From Peronospora farinosa (lineage: Eukaryota; Oomycota; Peronosporomycetes; Peronosporales; Peronosporaceae), in assembly GCA_947646735.1 (NCBI GenBank), contig CANTFK010000822.1:62001-126000 (forward strand): a DNA stretch of 64,000 bases, written 5' to 3'. The notes below the pieces were generated by a model, which had not been told where the DNA came from, ran no database searches, and saw only the letters and a program-made list of their open reading frames with translations. Positions 12,020 to 20,949 of the stretch are shown here, one piece after another. The translations under genes and the position numbers were made by a program. Within the stretch, counting starts at the first letter, position 1, and each line of letters opens with the position of its first letter.

Positions 12020-13216
12020 ATGCTTGGCCGCTCAATTCACCGCCATGCACTGCGCAAGAACCTTCCTATTCATCGTGTATTCTGTTCTGCACCCAAGGAA
12101 AAAACTGTGAGTGCAGCTGTCCCATTAGGATCCGGTGTTGCCACCGGTAAGGAACAACATTTATTAGTTTATAGAGAACGTCACTGTGTTTTTTATTATT
12201 AATTTATTTCTAATTTAAAATGCTCTTAAAATGATGTATTATCTATAACAGGTACCTTAGCCGGTATCATCTCAGGACTCACTGGCGTTGGTGGAGGCAT
12301 TGTGCTGATTCCGGTTTGAAACACTCTCTATTAATATTAAGTTGTAAAGGTACAATGTATTTTATTGCTGACCATGTCATTTAATGCTCTTTAACTGTAG
12401 GCGATGGCAAGATTCACGTCCTTGCCCCAACAAGCCATTAATGGCACTTCTTTAGGTGCTGTAGCAATTGCTGCAACTGTTGGTGCCTACAATTACATTG
12501 AATCAGGAGCTTGCAACGTACCATTGGCTGCAATAGCCACACTTCCAGCTATTATTGGCACCAAATACGGTGTTCAGATTGCTCATCGACTCACTAGCAA
12601 GAAATTGTCATTGATCGTTGGCTCTGCAATGCTCGGGTGTTCACCACTGATTTTCCTCAAGAACAGTCCATACATGCCCAAGTGGAGCGACAAGCAGGAT
12701 CCATTGGATTTGCAGTTTTTTGTACCTCAACACAAGGATCTTGAAGAGGCGCGTGCAAGTGAAGATGGAAAACACTCGTCAATTGCAGCGATATCGACTG
12801 CTGTGTCGGCTGAGTATATGGAACGCGTCAAGGCTGATTGGAAAAGCTTTGCTTTGGTTAATGCCAAGTACGTGGTTGCTGGTGCAGCAGCAGGCTTTAT
12901 TTCAGGATTGTGTGGACTTGGAGGAGGTATTCTCATCACATCATACTTGACTGCTGCAAGTGACATGCCACAAGCCACCATCATCGGCACTTCGTTGTTG
13001 TCTGTGGTGCCTACAGCTGCATCGTCAACAGCTTTTAATCTGCGAGCTAAATCCGTTCACTTGCCGACTGCTGCACGTATCGGTGGCTCAATGGGCATTG
13101 CAGTCTATGTCACTTCCAAGTACATTACTCACGACGTGCCTGAAGATATTTTGCGCGGCGTGCTAGGAACTACACTTGGTGCTGCCGCCTTCATCATGAT
13201 GCGTCGTGCCATATAG
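12020..13216 (+). CDS. TauE/SafE-type sulfite exporter-like permease (3 exons)
   Basis: Exons 12020-12146, 12252-12313 and 12401-13216 (introns 105 and 87 bp, GT-AG) give 334 residues. The duplicated TauE/SafE motif is visible: GIISGLTGVGGGIVLIP...INGTSL in the first half (exons 2-3) and GFISGLCGLGGGILITS...IIGTSL in the second. Several hydrophobic membrane segments flank them, with a soluble loop of about 70 residues between the halves. The family exports sulfite, sulfoacetate or related organic anions. The N-terminus MLGRSIHRHALRKNLPIHRVF is Arg-rich and may be an organelle presequence. A GTG nine codons downstream of an in-frame stop was not used because ATG 12020 is available. The second intron has a weak donor (GTTTGA). 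Confidence 0.88.
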
Positions 13217-13312
13217 AATCGTGTAACAGATCAAATACAAAGAGAACGCACCACCATTCAACACAATCACGAACAAGCTGGATTGAGGTAAATTGTGTCT
13301 CTTGCCTTCGAT

Positions 13313-14034
13313 CTAATTAATTTTCTTCTTCTCGTACACGAGTTCAAACGTTTCTGGATCCACGCCAAAGATGTCAACATAGTTCACTGTCGGGATGCCC
13401 CAGCTCGTCGTCATTTGCACAAACACACGTCGCAGCAGCATACCCTTCTTGCCATCAATAGTAGTCAATGCCATCACATTTCCGTGCTTATCCAGACGCA
13501 GAATACAATCACGATCACGCAGCGAAGCAATAGCCACCATGTGCTCACCCGGCACATCCGACGGCTTGGACGTAACACCATAAGCTGTGTTACGCTCAAT
13601 CATGTTAAGATCTTCACGTGGGTGGCCTTCCTTCTCGTACATGATCCAATACACCTTCATCGGGTTTGTCGGGTCCAGAAATTTGCCATCCGCCGACTTG
13701 CATCCCGCATACACCACGGTATTCGAATTCTACCACAACAAGTCAAAAATCTATTAGTACCTTTTCCAGTCTTCCCCACAACATTTCACTCACATTGCTT
13801 CGTTGAATAATAAATGCCACATTAGGTTCCTCTTTTGCCACTATTTCCAATTTCTTGTCCATATACAGCACCACCTTGGAGTCTTTTCCATCTGCTTCAG
13901 CAACACTATCCAATCCTTAAATCAGAACAATCGCCGAAACCATCTGTTTATTTTTCACCTTGTCTTCATGCTCACCTTGTCTCAACAGCTGTTTTCTTCG
14001 TTTTCAGCTGTTTCTGCTTCGTCTTGGGCGACAT
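13313..14034 (-). CDS. DUF4833-domain protein (3 exons)
   Basis: Exons on the minus strand: 14034-13976, 13905-13794, 13729-13313, giving 195 residues. Introns are 70 and 64 nt. The second exon begins after GGATAG because the nearer TTAAG acceptor would put a stop in frame. The domain starts at SNTVVYAG and shows NPMKVYWIMYEKEG, LNMIERNTAYGV, a central beta-rich part, VFVQMTTSWGIPTVNYVDIFGVD and a VYEKK end, matching the pattern I associate with DUF4833 (small beta proteins in bacteria and some protists). The first exon is a Lys/Gln-rich lead. Function unknown. The start codon is only 12 bp from the stop of the upstream coiled-coil gene. Confidence 0.82.
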
Positions 14035-14045
14035 AATATTTTCCA

Positions 14046-14417
14046 TTATATTTTCAGTACAAGGTGTTGACGTCTCTCCCACGGCAGTACGTGGAGAAGG
14101 GGTCTCAGACGTCTGAATCTTTTTTTCTTCGTCTTCTTCTTCTTCTTTTTAACACCGTCCTTTTTACTGCATTGAATAAGCTTTTGCTTCTCTTTGATAA
14201 GTCTCTCGACACTTTGCAGCTCTTTCTCAATCCTTTTCCGTCGCATTTCCAGCTCCTTTACCTCGTCTTCCAGCATCGACGTCATGTCCTGCTGCTCACG
14301 CTTTAGAGCCACCTCCAGTGCCTTGATCTTACTCTCCCGCTCATCTAATTCGCTTTGCAATGCACTTACTACAAATTGCGCCTGCTCCGTCGTCTCATTG
14401 CCCCATAACCAACTCAT
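14046..14417 (-). CDS. Short coiled-coil protein with Lys-rich tail
   Basis: 123 codons from ATG 14417 (MSWLWGNETTEQ). Residues about 15-85 form one long heptad-rich coiled coil (ELDERESKIKALEVAL, EVKELEMRRKRIEKEL), followed by a poly-Lys stretch and a basic tail. The stop falls 12 bp before the ATG of the next gene on the same strand, so the downstream 5' UTR must overlap this CDS, or the two ORFs are parts of one spliced gene. I found no good intron joining them. The MSWLWG start recalls Snf7-type proteins, but the rest does not fit. Function unknown. Confidence 0.55.
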   Translation of the reverse strand: MSWLWGNETTEQAQFVVSALQSELDERESKIKALEVALKREQQDMTSMLEDEVKELEMRRKRIEKELQSVERLIKEKQKLIQCSKKDGVKKKKKKTKKKRFRRLRPLLHVLPWERRQHLVLKI

Positions 14418-14908
14418 GACGTCGTCCTGACTGACGTAGTCTAGAGTAGTCAGTGAATATGTCACTATAACGCGGGATGATGTGCACCACATCACGTATG
14501 TAGCCATACGTATCAATGAAAATGGCTACAAATACGCTGTTTTGGGATGATGTCGACCTCTTGATGGAGACTGTGTGAGTGAGTGAGTAGTTCCGACTTG
14601 AAGCAACGCCAATAGAGAGATAATCGTAAAGCATGAGTTCAGGCGGAAAATGCAATGCTGTAGCATAACGGTCAATTGATGTTGCTTGTTATTGCAAGCT
14701 GATTCTATCGTCGCATCTGACGGCTCTCGAATTTCCGAAACCGCGATACGGCGCGATCATCGCTTGCTTGATTCTTGCCGACTGCATGCAATCAAGTAAG
14801 AAATAAGAATGAGCGCAATAATTCTCTTTTCAGATATCATTTCAACAAAAACGCACCTTGGTGAAATCCCCGCTCACGTCGTTCATCTTCAATAGAGCAT
14901 AAACAACA
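14418..14908. other. Intergenic, no gene seen
   Basis: 490 bp between the coiled-coil gene start and the C9orf78-like stop. Short CACT/GTGAGTGAGTGAG tandem repeats occur near 14574-14588. No convincing coding sequence or RNA gene. Confidence 0.4.
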
Positions 14909-15727
14909 TCATTCGGTTAGCAGCTCATCATCACTGCAATCGACAACGATATCTTCCATACCTTTATTCAGACTCTTCATCTCCGCAACGTAATCTGTCC
15001 GGTGTCGATTAAAGTCGACACTAAAGTTGGCCGGCAGCCCCGAGCTTGCGAGCCCTCCCACCGCATCTAGCTTCACCCCTCCTACTTTACCAGTCTCCAG
15101 TGCTTTTCGCGTCGCCTTTTCCGTCTTTTCCGTATACGACGTTGGTAGTTCCACTTCTGCAATACCCGCACTTCCCATGAGCATCCCACCATCTGTTCCG
15201 TCTTCATAACTTTTAATACCACTCGACACATCAGGTTTCAAGTGATCTGGCAGCTCAAACAATTTATCCTCAGCATTCTTCAAAGCTTGAGCAACATTTT
15301 CCACATTGTTTTCCTCCTCCAATGTCTTTAACTTTCTCTTTTTTTGCAATCTCTCTTCAATAAACTTGTTCATAAGCTCTTCATGTTGATCCTTGTCCGT
15401 CGTAACACTCTGTCCGGTAAATTGTCCATTTAATAATGTTAAAAGCTTTTGATTGGTAGATCCGTCCTTCTTGGGGTCATGTAAACCATACTGATTGGTC
15501 GGCTGTGAAACCTCTGCCTTCTGATTGGTCAATTCTTTTTTTAGTGCTTGTTCCCGCAGTCGCTGATCTTCTCGTAGCTCCTTAATATTGCGCTGAATCT
15601 GCTCTACGTCTACTGTATCATTATCATCAAATGCCGACACGTCTGTTTCATTGTCTAGAAAACGACGAGAACGTTGACGCTTCGCAGTGCCACGCTTCTT
15701 CTTCTTCTTGAAGCTCACCTCCTCCAT
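14909..15727 (-). CDS. Telomere length and silencing protein 1 / C9orf78 (HCA59) homologue
   Basis: 272 codons, single exon, from ATG 15727. The N-terminus FKKKKKRGTAKRQR is basic. The middle has the family pattern of charged helices (IKELREDQRLREQAL...), an LTLLNGQFTGQ segment, MNKFIEERLQKKRK and LFELPDHLKPD. The C-terminal part contains GIAEVELPTSYTEKTEKATRKAL and NFSVDFNRHRTDYVAEMKS. C9orf78/Tls1 proteins are nuclear and associate with late spliceosomal complexes; fission yeast Tls1 acts in splicing of shelterin-related genes. The identification rests on the distinctive central and C-terminal motifs. Confidence 0.82.
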   Translation of the reverse strand: MEEVSFKKKKKRGTAKRQRSRRFLDNETDVSAFDDNDTVDVEQIQRNIKELREDQRLREQALKKELTNQKAEVSQPTNQYGLHDPKKDGSTNQKLLTLLNGQFTGQSVTTDKDQHEELMNKFIEERLQKKRKLKTLEEENNVENVAQALKNAEDKLFELPDHLKPDVSSGIKSYEDGTDGGMLMGSAGIAEVELPTSYTEKTEKATRKALETGKVGGVKLDAVGGLASSGLPANFSVDFNRHRTDYVAEMKSLNKGMEDIVVDCSDDELLTE

Positions 15728-16604
15728 TTAATTGCTTAAAAGCATTTGATTGGATGAAATAAAATGGGTCTTTGTCTTCAGATGGCCTTTTTAAGCACCT
15801 CAGTATATATGTGGTGATGGCTGACCCTTCCAGTGCTCTCTGGTCGTCCATCGGTGTAAGCGCAGTACAGCTGCTCTGCGACATGTTTCTTTCTGTCAGC
15901 TCAACGATTCGAGAATTGCATAAAACACGCAGAGGGTTGAGACTTTATACCGAGTCCTTATATATTTAAGAGCATCATAGGGTCGCAAAAGAGAGTTCTC
16001 TACATGTATCGTCTATTTTTTTATGCACGTTCTTTATCCAAGCTACGAAGGCTATAGACTGTATACAAAGTTCTCTATCTCTTTTTAACATGTCAGTTAG
16101 ATGTTAAAAGTCCAGTGACTTGTCGGCTGTCAGAAGCCATTTCTTTTCTTTAGTCTGTGGGAGTGAGCAAATGATTTACCACATTGTGTGCTCTTTTGTA
16201 CTTGGGTCACTTGAGCCAGTAGACCATCAAGGAAGTGACTAATTGCCAGTCTCACCAGTCAAATATAGTGCATTATAGCCTAATAACCAGCAGACGAACA
16301 CTCCCACATCTTGATGTAGCGATAACATACTGCAATATATTCATTTACACAAGTCTAAAAATTACAAATTGGACCAGTTTATGTTATCATTGATATCGAT
16401 TCTGACAGTTTCTATTTTTCTTACAGGTATTAGCAACCGTTTGACTGCATGTGTTCAGTTCATTACACATTCTGTATAACAATCTGATCAAACGATCATC
16501 GTGGGTTTCCACTTAAGTACGACTTCTTGTCCTTCGTAGCTCCTCGTCACTACTTTATTCACAGGCAGGCACGAGGGTACATACAGTAATAGTGACTGTA
16601 GAAT
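15728..16604. other. Intergenic between divergent genes; no firm gene
   Basis: Short ORFs on both strands (for example 15819-15969 plus) have no recognised feature. 16459-16474 holds a plausible initiator for the PH-domain gene. The rest is A+T-rich and empty as far as I can see. Confidence 0.4.
16459..16474 (+). promoter_or_regulatory. Possible Inr/FPR core promoter of PH-domain gene
   Basis: TTCATTACACATTCTG resembles the oomycete TCAYTYY initiator followed by a CAWTTT-like flank, with two mismatches. It would give a 5' UTR of about 145 nt, longer than usual. Confidence 0.3.
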
Positions 16605-17708
16605 ATGGGACCAAGTCGAGAAGCATCCAGTGTTATCCGTGAATCCACTTGGCGAGGCAGTCGTTATACCTTTGATACTAGTTTTCATGTGGAAGTTCCA
16701 GCCATGATGGATCCTGCGAATGAAGAATTGCTTCCCCGTCCGAGTCTTTTGGCATTTCGACCTTCACGAATGTTGCGCGCGTCACAGCAACAGCAACAGT
16801 TTCAGAATACAATGTACAAACAGCATTTACGACGTGGGATTGATCGTAGTAGTGACGATGCAGATGGTCGATCAACAGTCGGTACAGCGTGCATGTCGGA
16901 TACAAGTGATGAGGGAGATTGGTACGAAGATAGTGAGAGCAGTAGCTCAGACGTGAGTTCCACGTGCTTTCCGTCACCTGCAGGAACACAATCGAACCGT
17001 GATAAACGAGCAGTTTCGACAGTTGAAGAAGAGGAAGAGAAGGATTATTATCTGAACAATAGCAATCGATGCAATCGAGCAGAGTCGTTACTAGCAATGC
17101 TAGCCATGCCAGTATCGGGGCCTATTCCTCTTCTTGAAGTAATGGGGAGTGAGAATGAAGACAATGACATTGACACGATCATTTGTGACCCGTCGAGGCT
17201 CCCACGTACACTAATTGTGGATGAAGATGGCTTTTCATTGTCTAGAGAGAGTGTAATGGCTCGAGCAGCCAATGTCCCACGTGGAGGAGTGATCAAGTCG
17301 GGGCTGTTATTCAAACAAGGTTTTGGACTACGCGCTGGTGGCTGGAAGGTACGCTTTGTTGTACTCACGAGCACAAAGATGACGTTTTTTCGAGAAGAAC
17401 GTGGCCGCAAACGCGGAGAGATTGATTTGGCCAAATGCAGCGCCAAGAGCATTGAGATTATGCCTCGTGACTCGGTCTTTGACGGTTCCCAAGCCACAAT
17501 GTGGCGGTTTGCTATCCGCAACAAAAACCGACGTATACTGCTCAGTGCGTACACGGAGGGTGAGATGAAGGATTGGCTACGGTGTCTTCACGTAGCGCTG
17601 GCTGTACAGGGTTCTGGTTTTGGACGATTTACAGACTTTGTGGTGCCAAGTGGGACGTTCCTGGCCTCGAAGGGTGGCGGACTTATGCGATCGTCTGGTA
17701 ATATGTAA
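16605..17708 (+). CDS. Pleckstrin-homology domain protein
   Basis: 367 codons, one exon. Residues 1-225 are low-complexity and acidic/Ser-rich (SDTSDEGDWYEDSESSSSD, EEEEEKDYY), likely disordered. Residues about 228-332 form a PH domain: VIKSGLLFKQGF opens beta-1, GGWKVRFVVLTSTKMTFF is the typical beta-2/3, KRGEIDLAKC is beta-4, and EGEMKDWLRCLHVAL is the C-terminal helix with its invariant Trp. PH domains bind phosphoinositides or proteins, so membrane recruitment is likely. The Lys/Arg-rich beta1-beta2 region fits lipid binding, but headgroup specificity cannot be read. No enzymatic domain is present. Confidence 0.85.
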   Translation: MGPSREASSVIRESTWRGSRYTFDTSFHVEVPAMMDPANEELLPRPSLLAFRPSRMLRASQQQQQFQNTMYKQHLRRGIDRSSDDADGRSTVGTACMSDTSDEGDWYEDSESSSSDVSSTCFPSPAGTQSNRDKRAVSTVEEEEEKDYYLNNSNRCNRAESLLAMLAMPVSGPIPLLEVMGSENEDNDIDTIICDPSRLPRTLIVDEDGFSLSRESVMARAANVPRGGVIKSGLLFKQGFGLRAGGWKVRFVVLTSTKMTFFREERGRKRGEIDLAKCSAKSIEIMPRDSVFDGSQATMWRFAIRNKNRRILLSAYTEGEMKDWLRCLHVALAVQGSGFGRFTDFVVPSGTFLASKGGGLMRSSGNM

Positions 17709-18201
17709 ATCAATGGACTGAGTGGCATAGACATATAGAGTTGAGAGGAGAGAGGGAAGTGAGTGAGTGATTAAGAGTAAAGGAGCTGTTGTGCTTTACA
17801 GCCTGGAGACTCGCTGCAGTCAGCCGAGGTAATGGAACCTCCAGACTGCTTTATGCGATGTGACCTGAGTGTCAAAACGCTGCCATTGTAATTTATGTTG
17901 AGACCTCCGAGCGCTGGTACTCTCGTTGTCTTGTTATCCTCCTGTTTTGCTAACCAAAAACGCTGTGAAAGCTGTGCTTGGTTTACGTGATGTATAGGAT
18001 GAAGACAAGTGCATTATAATGTTGAGGTAGTGCAGCATGTAGCGTCTAGAAATTATCATGTTTGGCCAGGAAAGATCTACTTTGGAAATTGGGGGCCCTC
18101 ATTACTGCAGACTGAAGTGGCCAACGACGATTGAACCGATCAGTGTTTACTGCACCGCAGTGCCTCCAAAGATGTCCTCTAGCTGTGACTTTGTGCGTGA
18201 G
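17709..18201. other. Intergenic, no gene seen
   Basis: 3' flank of the PH gene. Nothing with coding character, RNA structure or repeats was recognised. Confidence 0.35.
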
Positions 18202-18742
18202 TCAGAGGGTTGAGAACGACCTCATTCTCTTTAGCATCGCCAAGGCTTTTGATTCAGCTTTGCAGTCCTTTAGTGGTCGCAGGAACTGATCCGTCCTGTA
18301 CTGCTGTAGCCTCACCCGCACGTTGACAGCGACATACACGCATGTACTTGGTATCTTGGACAGATCTTGCAATCGTATTTCATTCGTTTCCAAACGTCCA
18401 CTTTCAAACGTTACGCAAAAGGCCGACTTTTGGTTCGCGTCCAGACGACAACTTTTTGAGTTCGGTGTCGATTGATGTGTAAAATCAGCAAGCAAATTGT
18501 AGTGCGTCAGCTCTTACCACCCTGACACAGTCCACGATCAAGCGACAACTGCACATCTTCACATTAGGCAATTCCACTGCCGACTCTACCCTTAAAAAGG
18601 GCACTTTATCCCAAGTCGCGAAGAGCTCATCTAAAGGCGTTACATACGCAATTCGAGACACGGTCCAACGGCTTTTTCCCAACAACCGACACCACACGAA
18701 AAGACCAAGCCAAACCAGACCCCAATTGAAGACATTTGCCAA
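18202..18742 (-). CDS. Possible two-exon unknown protein (doubtful model)
   Basis: Two minus-strand open frames look like one gene. The upstream part (to about 18525) reads NWGLVWLGLFVWCRLLG then a soluble stretch, as in a signal-anchor protein. The downstream part (to stop 18202) reads ESGRLETNEIRLQDL...CVYVAVNVRVRLQQY. A GTAAGA donor follows CVRV, and an AAAAG acceptor before SAFCVTF would join them in phase. However, no ATG opens the upstream frame: it has TTG directly after an in-frame TGA. A missing 5' exon, an error or decay must therefore be assumed. The family is not recognised. Confidence 0.3.
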
Positions 18743-18821
18743 TCATCCACCACCATATTGCTGTGATTCTCTTCCATCTAGTTTTGAAATCGCAGCATTT
18801 TAGTCTCCACCGAGGTGCTGA

Positions 18822-20861
18822 ATGGCGTGCACGAGTCCAAGTCAGTCGGTATTGGCGTCACCGACCACGAGCAGCAGCAGTCACGGCAGTCGACTGTATT
18901 TCATGAGCGGAGACCGAAGCGACGACGCCAGTGACGTCGATGAACACGAACGAGTAGAGACGGGAACAGACGCAATGCTCGATCATGTGCGTCAGCTGAT
19001 TGTCGACTTGTTCGTAGTTGACGACAATCGTCGCGGTTCGAGCGTTTGTCTCAATGAAGATATTGTAGTCGAGCCGATAGCAAGTCTTCTTTGCACGAGA
19101 GATGCCAAAGACCTCAGCACGAACATTGAAGTTGAAGAAGATGGAGTCTCGTCAGCAAGAGAACGACTACTGGAGACCAAATTGGCCCGGGTGCTGATGG
19201 AACTTGCAGGCGAGCAGGATAATCTACGCTTGGCTGCTAATGCAGGCAACGCATTGCTGGAAGAACTCGGTGCTGCGCGGGAAGAGCTTGACGTCGTACA
19301 CGATGAATTGAAAGCTGCTCAAATTGAGCGAGACCAGGCGGTACGAGATTCGCAGCGACTTCGGGACCAAAATGCAGCTTTGGAGACCGAGATGCAGCGC
19401 TACAATGCAGTGTACGATTTTTGGGACTCGGCGGGACGACAGAACATGCTAAGCACTCAGCAGCAACGACGATCATCACTTACCTCACGCGAAAGCTTCG
19501 GTAGACCAGACTCGTGTAAATGGTGCTCGTCTAGAGAAGTCGAAGTGACACAACTTGACCAGTGCATTGACGAACTCAGACGGCGATGCTTGGAGCTGGA
19601 ACTTGCTCGCGAACGTGAGCAGCAGCAACAGCGAGAGCTCGCAGAGGAGATCACACAATTGCAACAACGAAACAAAGAACAGAGTCTCGAAACAGTGCGC
19701 GCTCAACAGGACCTTGAGTTCATGACGTTGCAGCTGGAGCAACAAGTAGAGGAGGTTGAAAGTGTGCAGGCCGTACGAGACACCTTGCACCGTACCGCTC
19801 GAAGACTAAAAGCTGAAAATGAAGGCCTCCAGGCACGTTTGGTAGCTCGTGACGAGCTTGTTGAGAAGCTGGAAAACGATAAGGCGCGCACAGCAACACA
19901 GCTTCAGGTAGCGGAGAATCGCACAATGAGTGCACAGGCTGTAACGAAACGTATCACAAAGACGCTGAGGCAGCTACAGAAACAACTGGAGCATGCTCTT
20001 CAACAGCAACAGGTCGGACGGGATAGCAATGAGGCCGAAGTGGAACCATGCGAGAGAGAATCTGAAGACATCGAGCAGCTACTGCAGGACGCTAGGCGCG
20101 AAGATGAAGTTTTGCGTCTGGAAAATCGAGTTCTTCGTCGTCAACATTCGTCTGAGGCTAGCCCAAACGGGAGCCGGATGCGAGGCAGAAGACGCAAAAT
20201 GTTGTGTGCAGGAAGTCCTGCGATGACTGCTGCCGATGTGTTAGCACTTGGCAGCCGAGAGCCATCGAGAGCCGAAACAGCTAGTTATAACAGCAACAGT
20301 GAAAGCGGAAGTGATGTCGAGCCAACTACCTCATCAAACTTTCAGCTAGTGAAGACCATCGCACCAAGTACAAAAGCATCGGAACTTTTGTCGAAGGACG
20401 GGAAAGAGCGACGGATACTGTCTTCGAAGCTGAGCTGGGTCGATCAACCATCTATGACTATTAATGATACTGCAACAGCAGTCAAAGAGGATATTGGGAG
20501 CGCATGTGATTTGCGGGAGGGTGGCCATCGCACAATGCTTGTCGACGAAAACCAAGTTGGGTGCGTACTGCACCAAGAAATAACCGCGTCGTCATCGGTA
20601 CACGCAGCTTTATCTCGTCTCAGTCATGTCAATAACAACCTCAACAATCCACATGTGCACGTGTGTTGGGGCGACAGGAAGAAAGCCACCCGGCTATCGG
20701 CAATTGGTTATACTGGATGTCCGCGAATCCGTGAACTGCCCATCGAGATGTTTGGAAGGGACGCGATCGAGTTACCACCCACATCACCTCTGTATTTGGG
20801 TCTTTCTTTCATTGCATGCGCCACCGCAGCAACTGCAGCTAATTTTCTAGTGCGGCGGTAA
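18822..20861 (+). CDS. Tail-anchored coiled-coil protein with a CC1 box: candidate dynein adaptor
   Basis: 679 codons, one exon. Residues about 105-170 and 190-440 are heptad-rich coiled coil. Inside the first, residues 137-148 read LAANAGNALLEE, an exact AAxxGxxLL match to the CC1 box by which BICD, Spindly and related activating adaptors bind the dynein light intermediate chain. About 50 residues later EMQRYNAVYDFWD (190-202) resembles the Spindly segment QHAKVYEQLD. Residues 440-650 are polar and Ser-rich. The last 25 residues contain one hydrophobic segment (LYLGLSFIACATAATAANFL) followed by VRR, a C-terminal tail anchor. The inferred role is linking an organelle membrane to dynein-dynactin. 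Known families provide the motif; the assignment is inference. Confidence 0.7.
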   Translation: MACTSPSQSVLASPTTSSSSHGSRLYFMSGDRSDDASDVDEHERVETGTDAMLDHVRQLIVDLFVVDDNRRGSSVCLNEDIVVEPIASLLCTRDAKDLSTNIEVEEDGVSSARERLLETKLARVLMELAGEQDNLRLAANAGNALLEELGAAREELDVVHDELKAAQIERDQAVRDSQRLRDQNAALETEMQRYNAVYDFWDSAGRQNMLSTQQQRRSSLTSRESFGRPDSCKWCSSREVEVTQLDQCIDELRRRCLELELAREREQQQQRELAEEITQLQQRNKEQSLETVRAQQDLEFMTLQLEQQVEEVESVQAVRDTLHRTARRLKAENEGLQARLVARDELVEKLENDKARTATQLQVAENRTMSAQAVTKRITKTLRQLQKQLEHALQQQQVGRDSNEAEVEPCERESEDIEQLLQDARREDEVLRLENRVLRRQHSSEASPNGSRMRGRRRKMLCAGSPAMTAADVLALGSREPSRAETASYNSNSESGSDVEPTTSSNFQLVKTIAPSTKASELLSKDGKERRILSSKLSWVDQPSMTINDTATAVKEDIGSACDLREGGHRTMLVDENQVGCVLHQEITASSSVHAALSRLSHVNNNLNNPHVHVCWGDRKKATRLSAIGYTGCPRIRELPIEMFGRDAIELPPTSPLYLGLSFIACATAATAANFLVRR

Positions 20862-20949
20862 TGGATGAAACCGCGATGAGATTAATATGTTGTTTGCACG
20901 TGTGAGTGGCTCATTCATCAGACATGCTTATGCTGCAGTCCACACGTCG

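Noticed and set aside
13295..13810. 171-codon plus-strand ORF opposite the DUF4833 gene
   Set aside because: Shadow of the spliced minus-strand gene; His/Ile-rich composition typical of antisense reading.
14046..14417. Snf7/CHMP family assignment from the MSWLWG start
   Set aside because: Only the first residues resemble ESCRT-III; the long uninterrupted coiled coil and Lys tail do not.
15648..15884. 78-codon minus-strand ORF overlapping the start of the C9orf78-like gene
   Set aside because: Overlaps a well-supported gene in another frame, and no splice solution joins it to anything.
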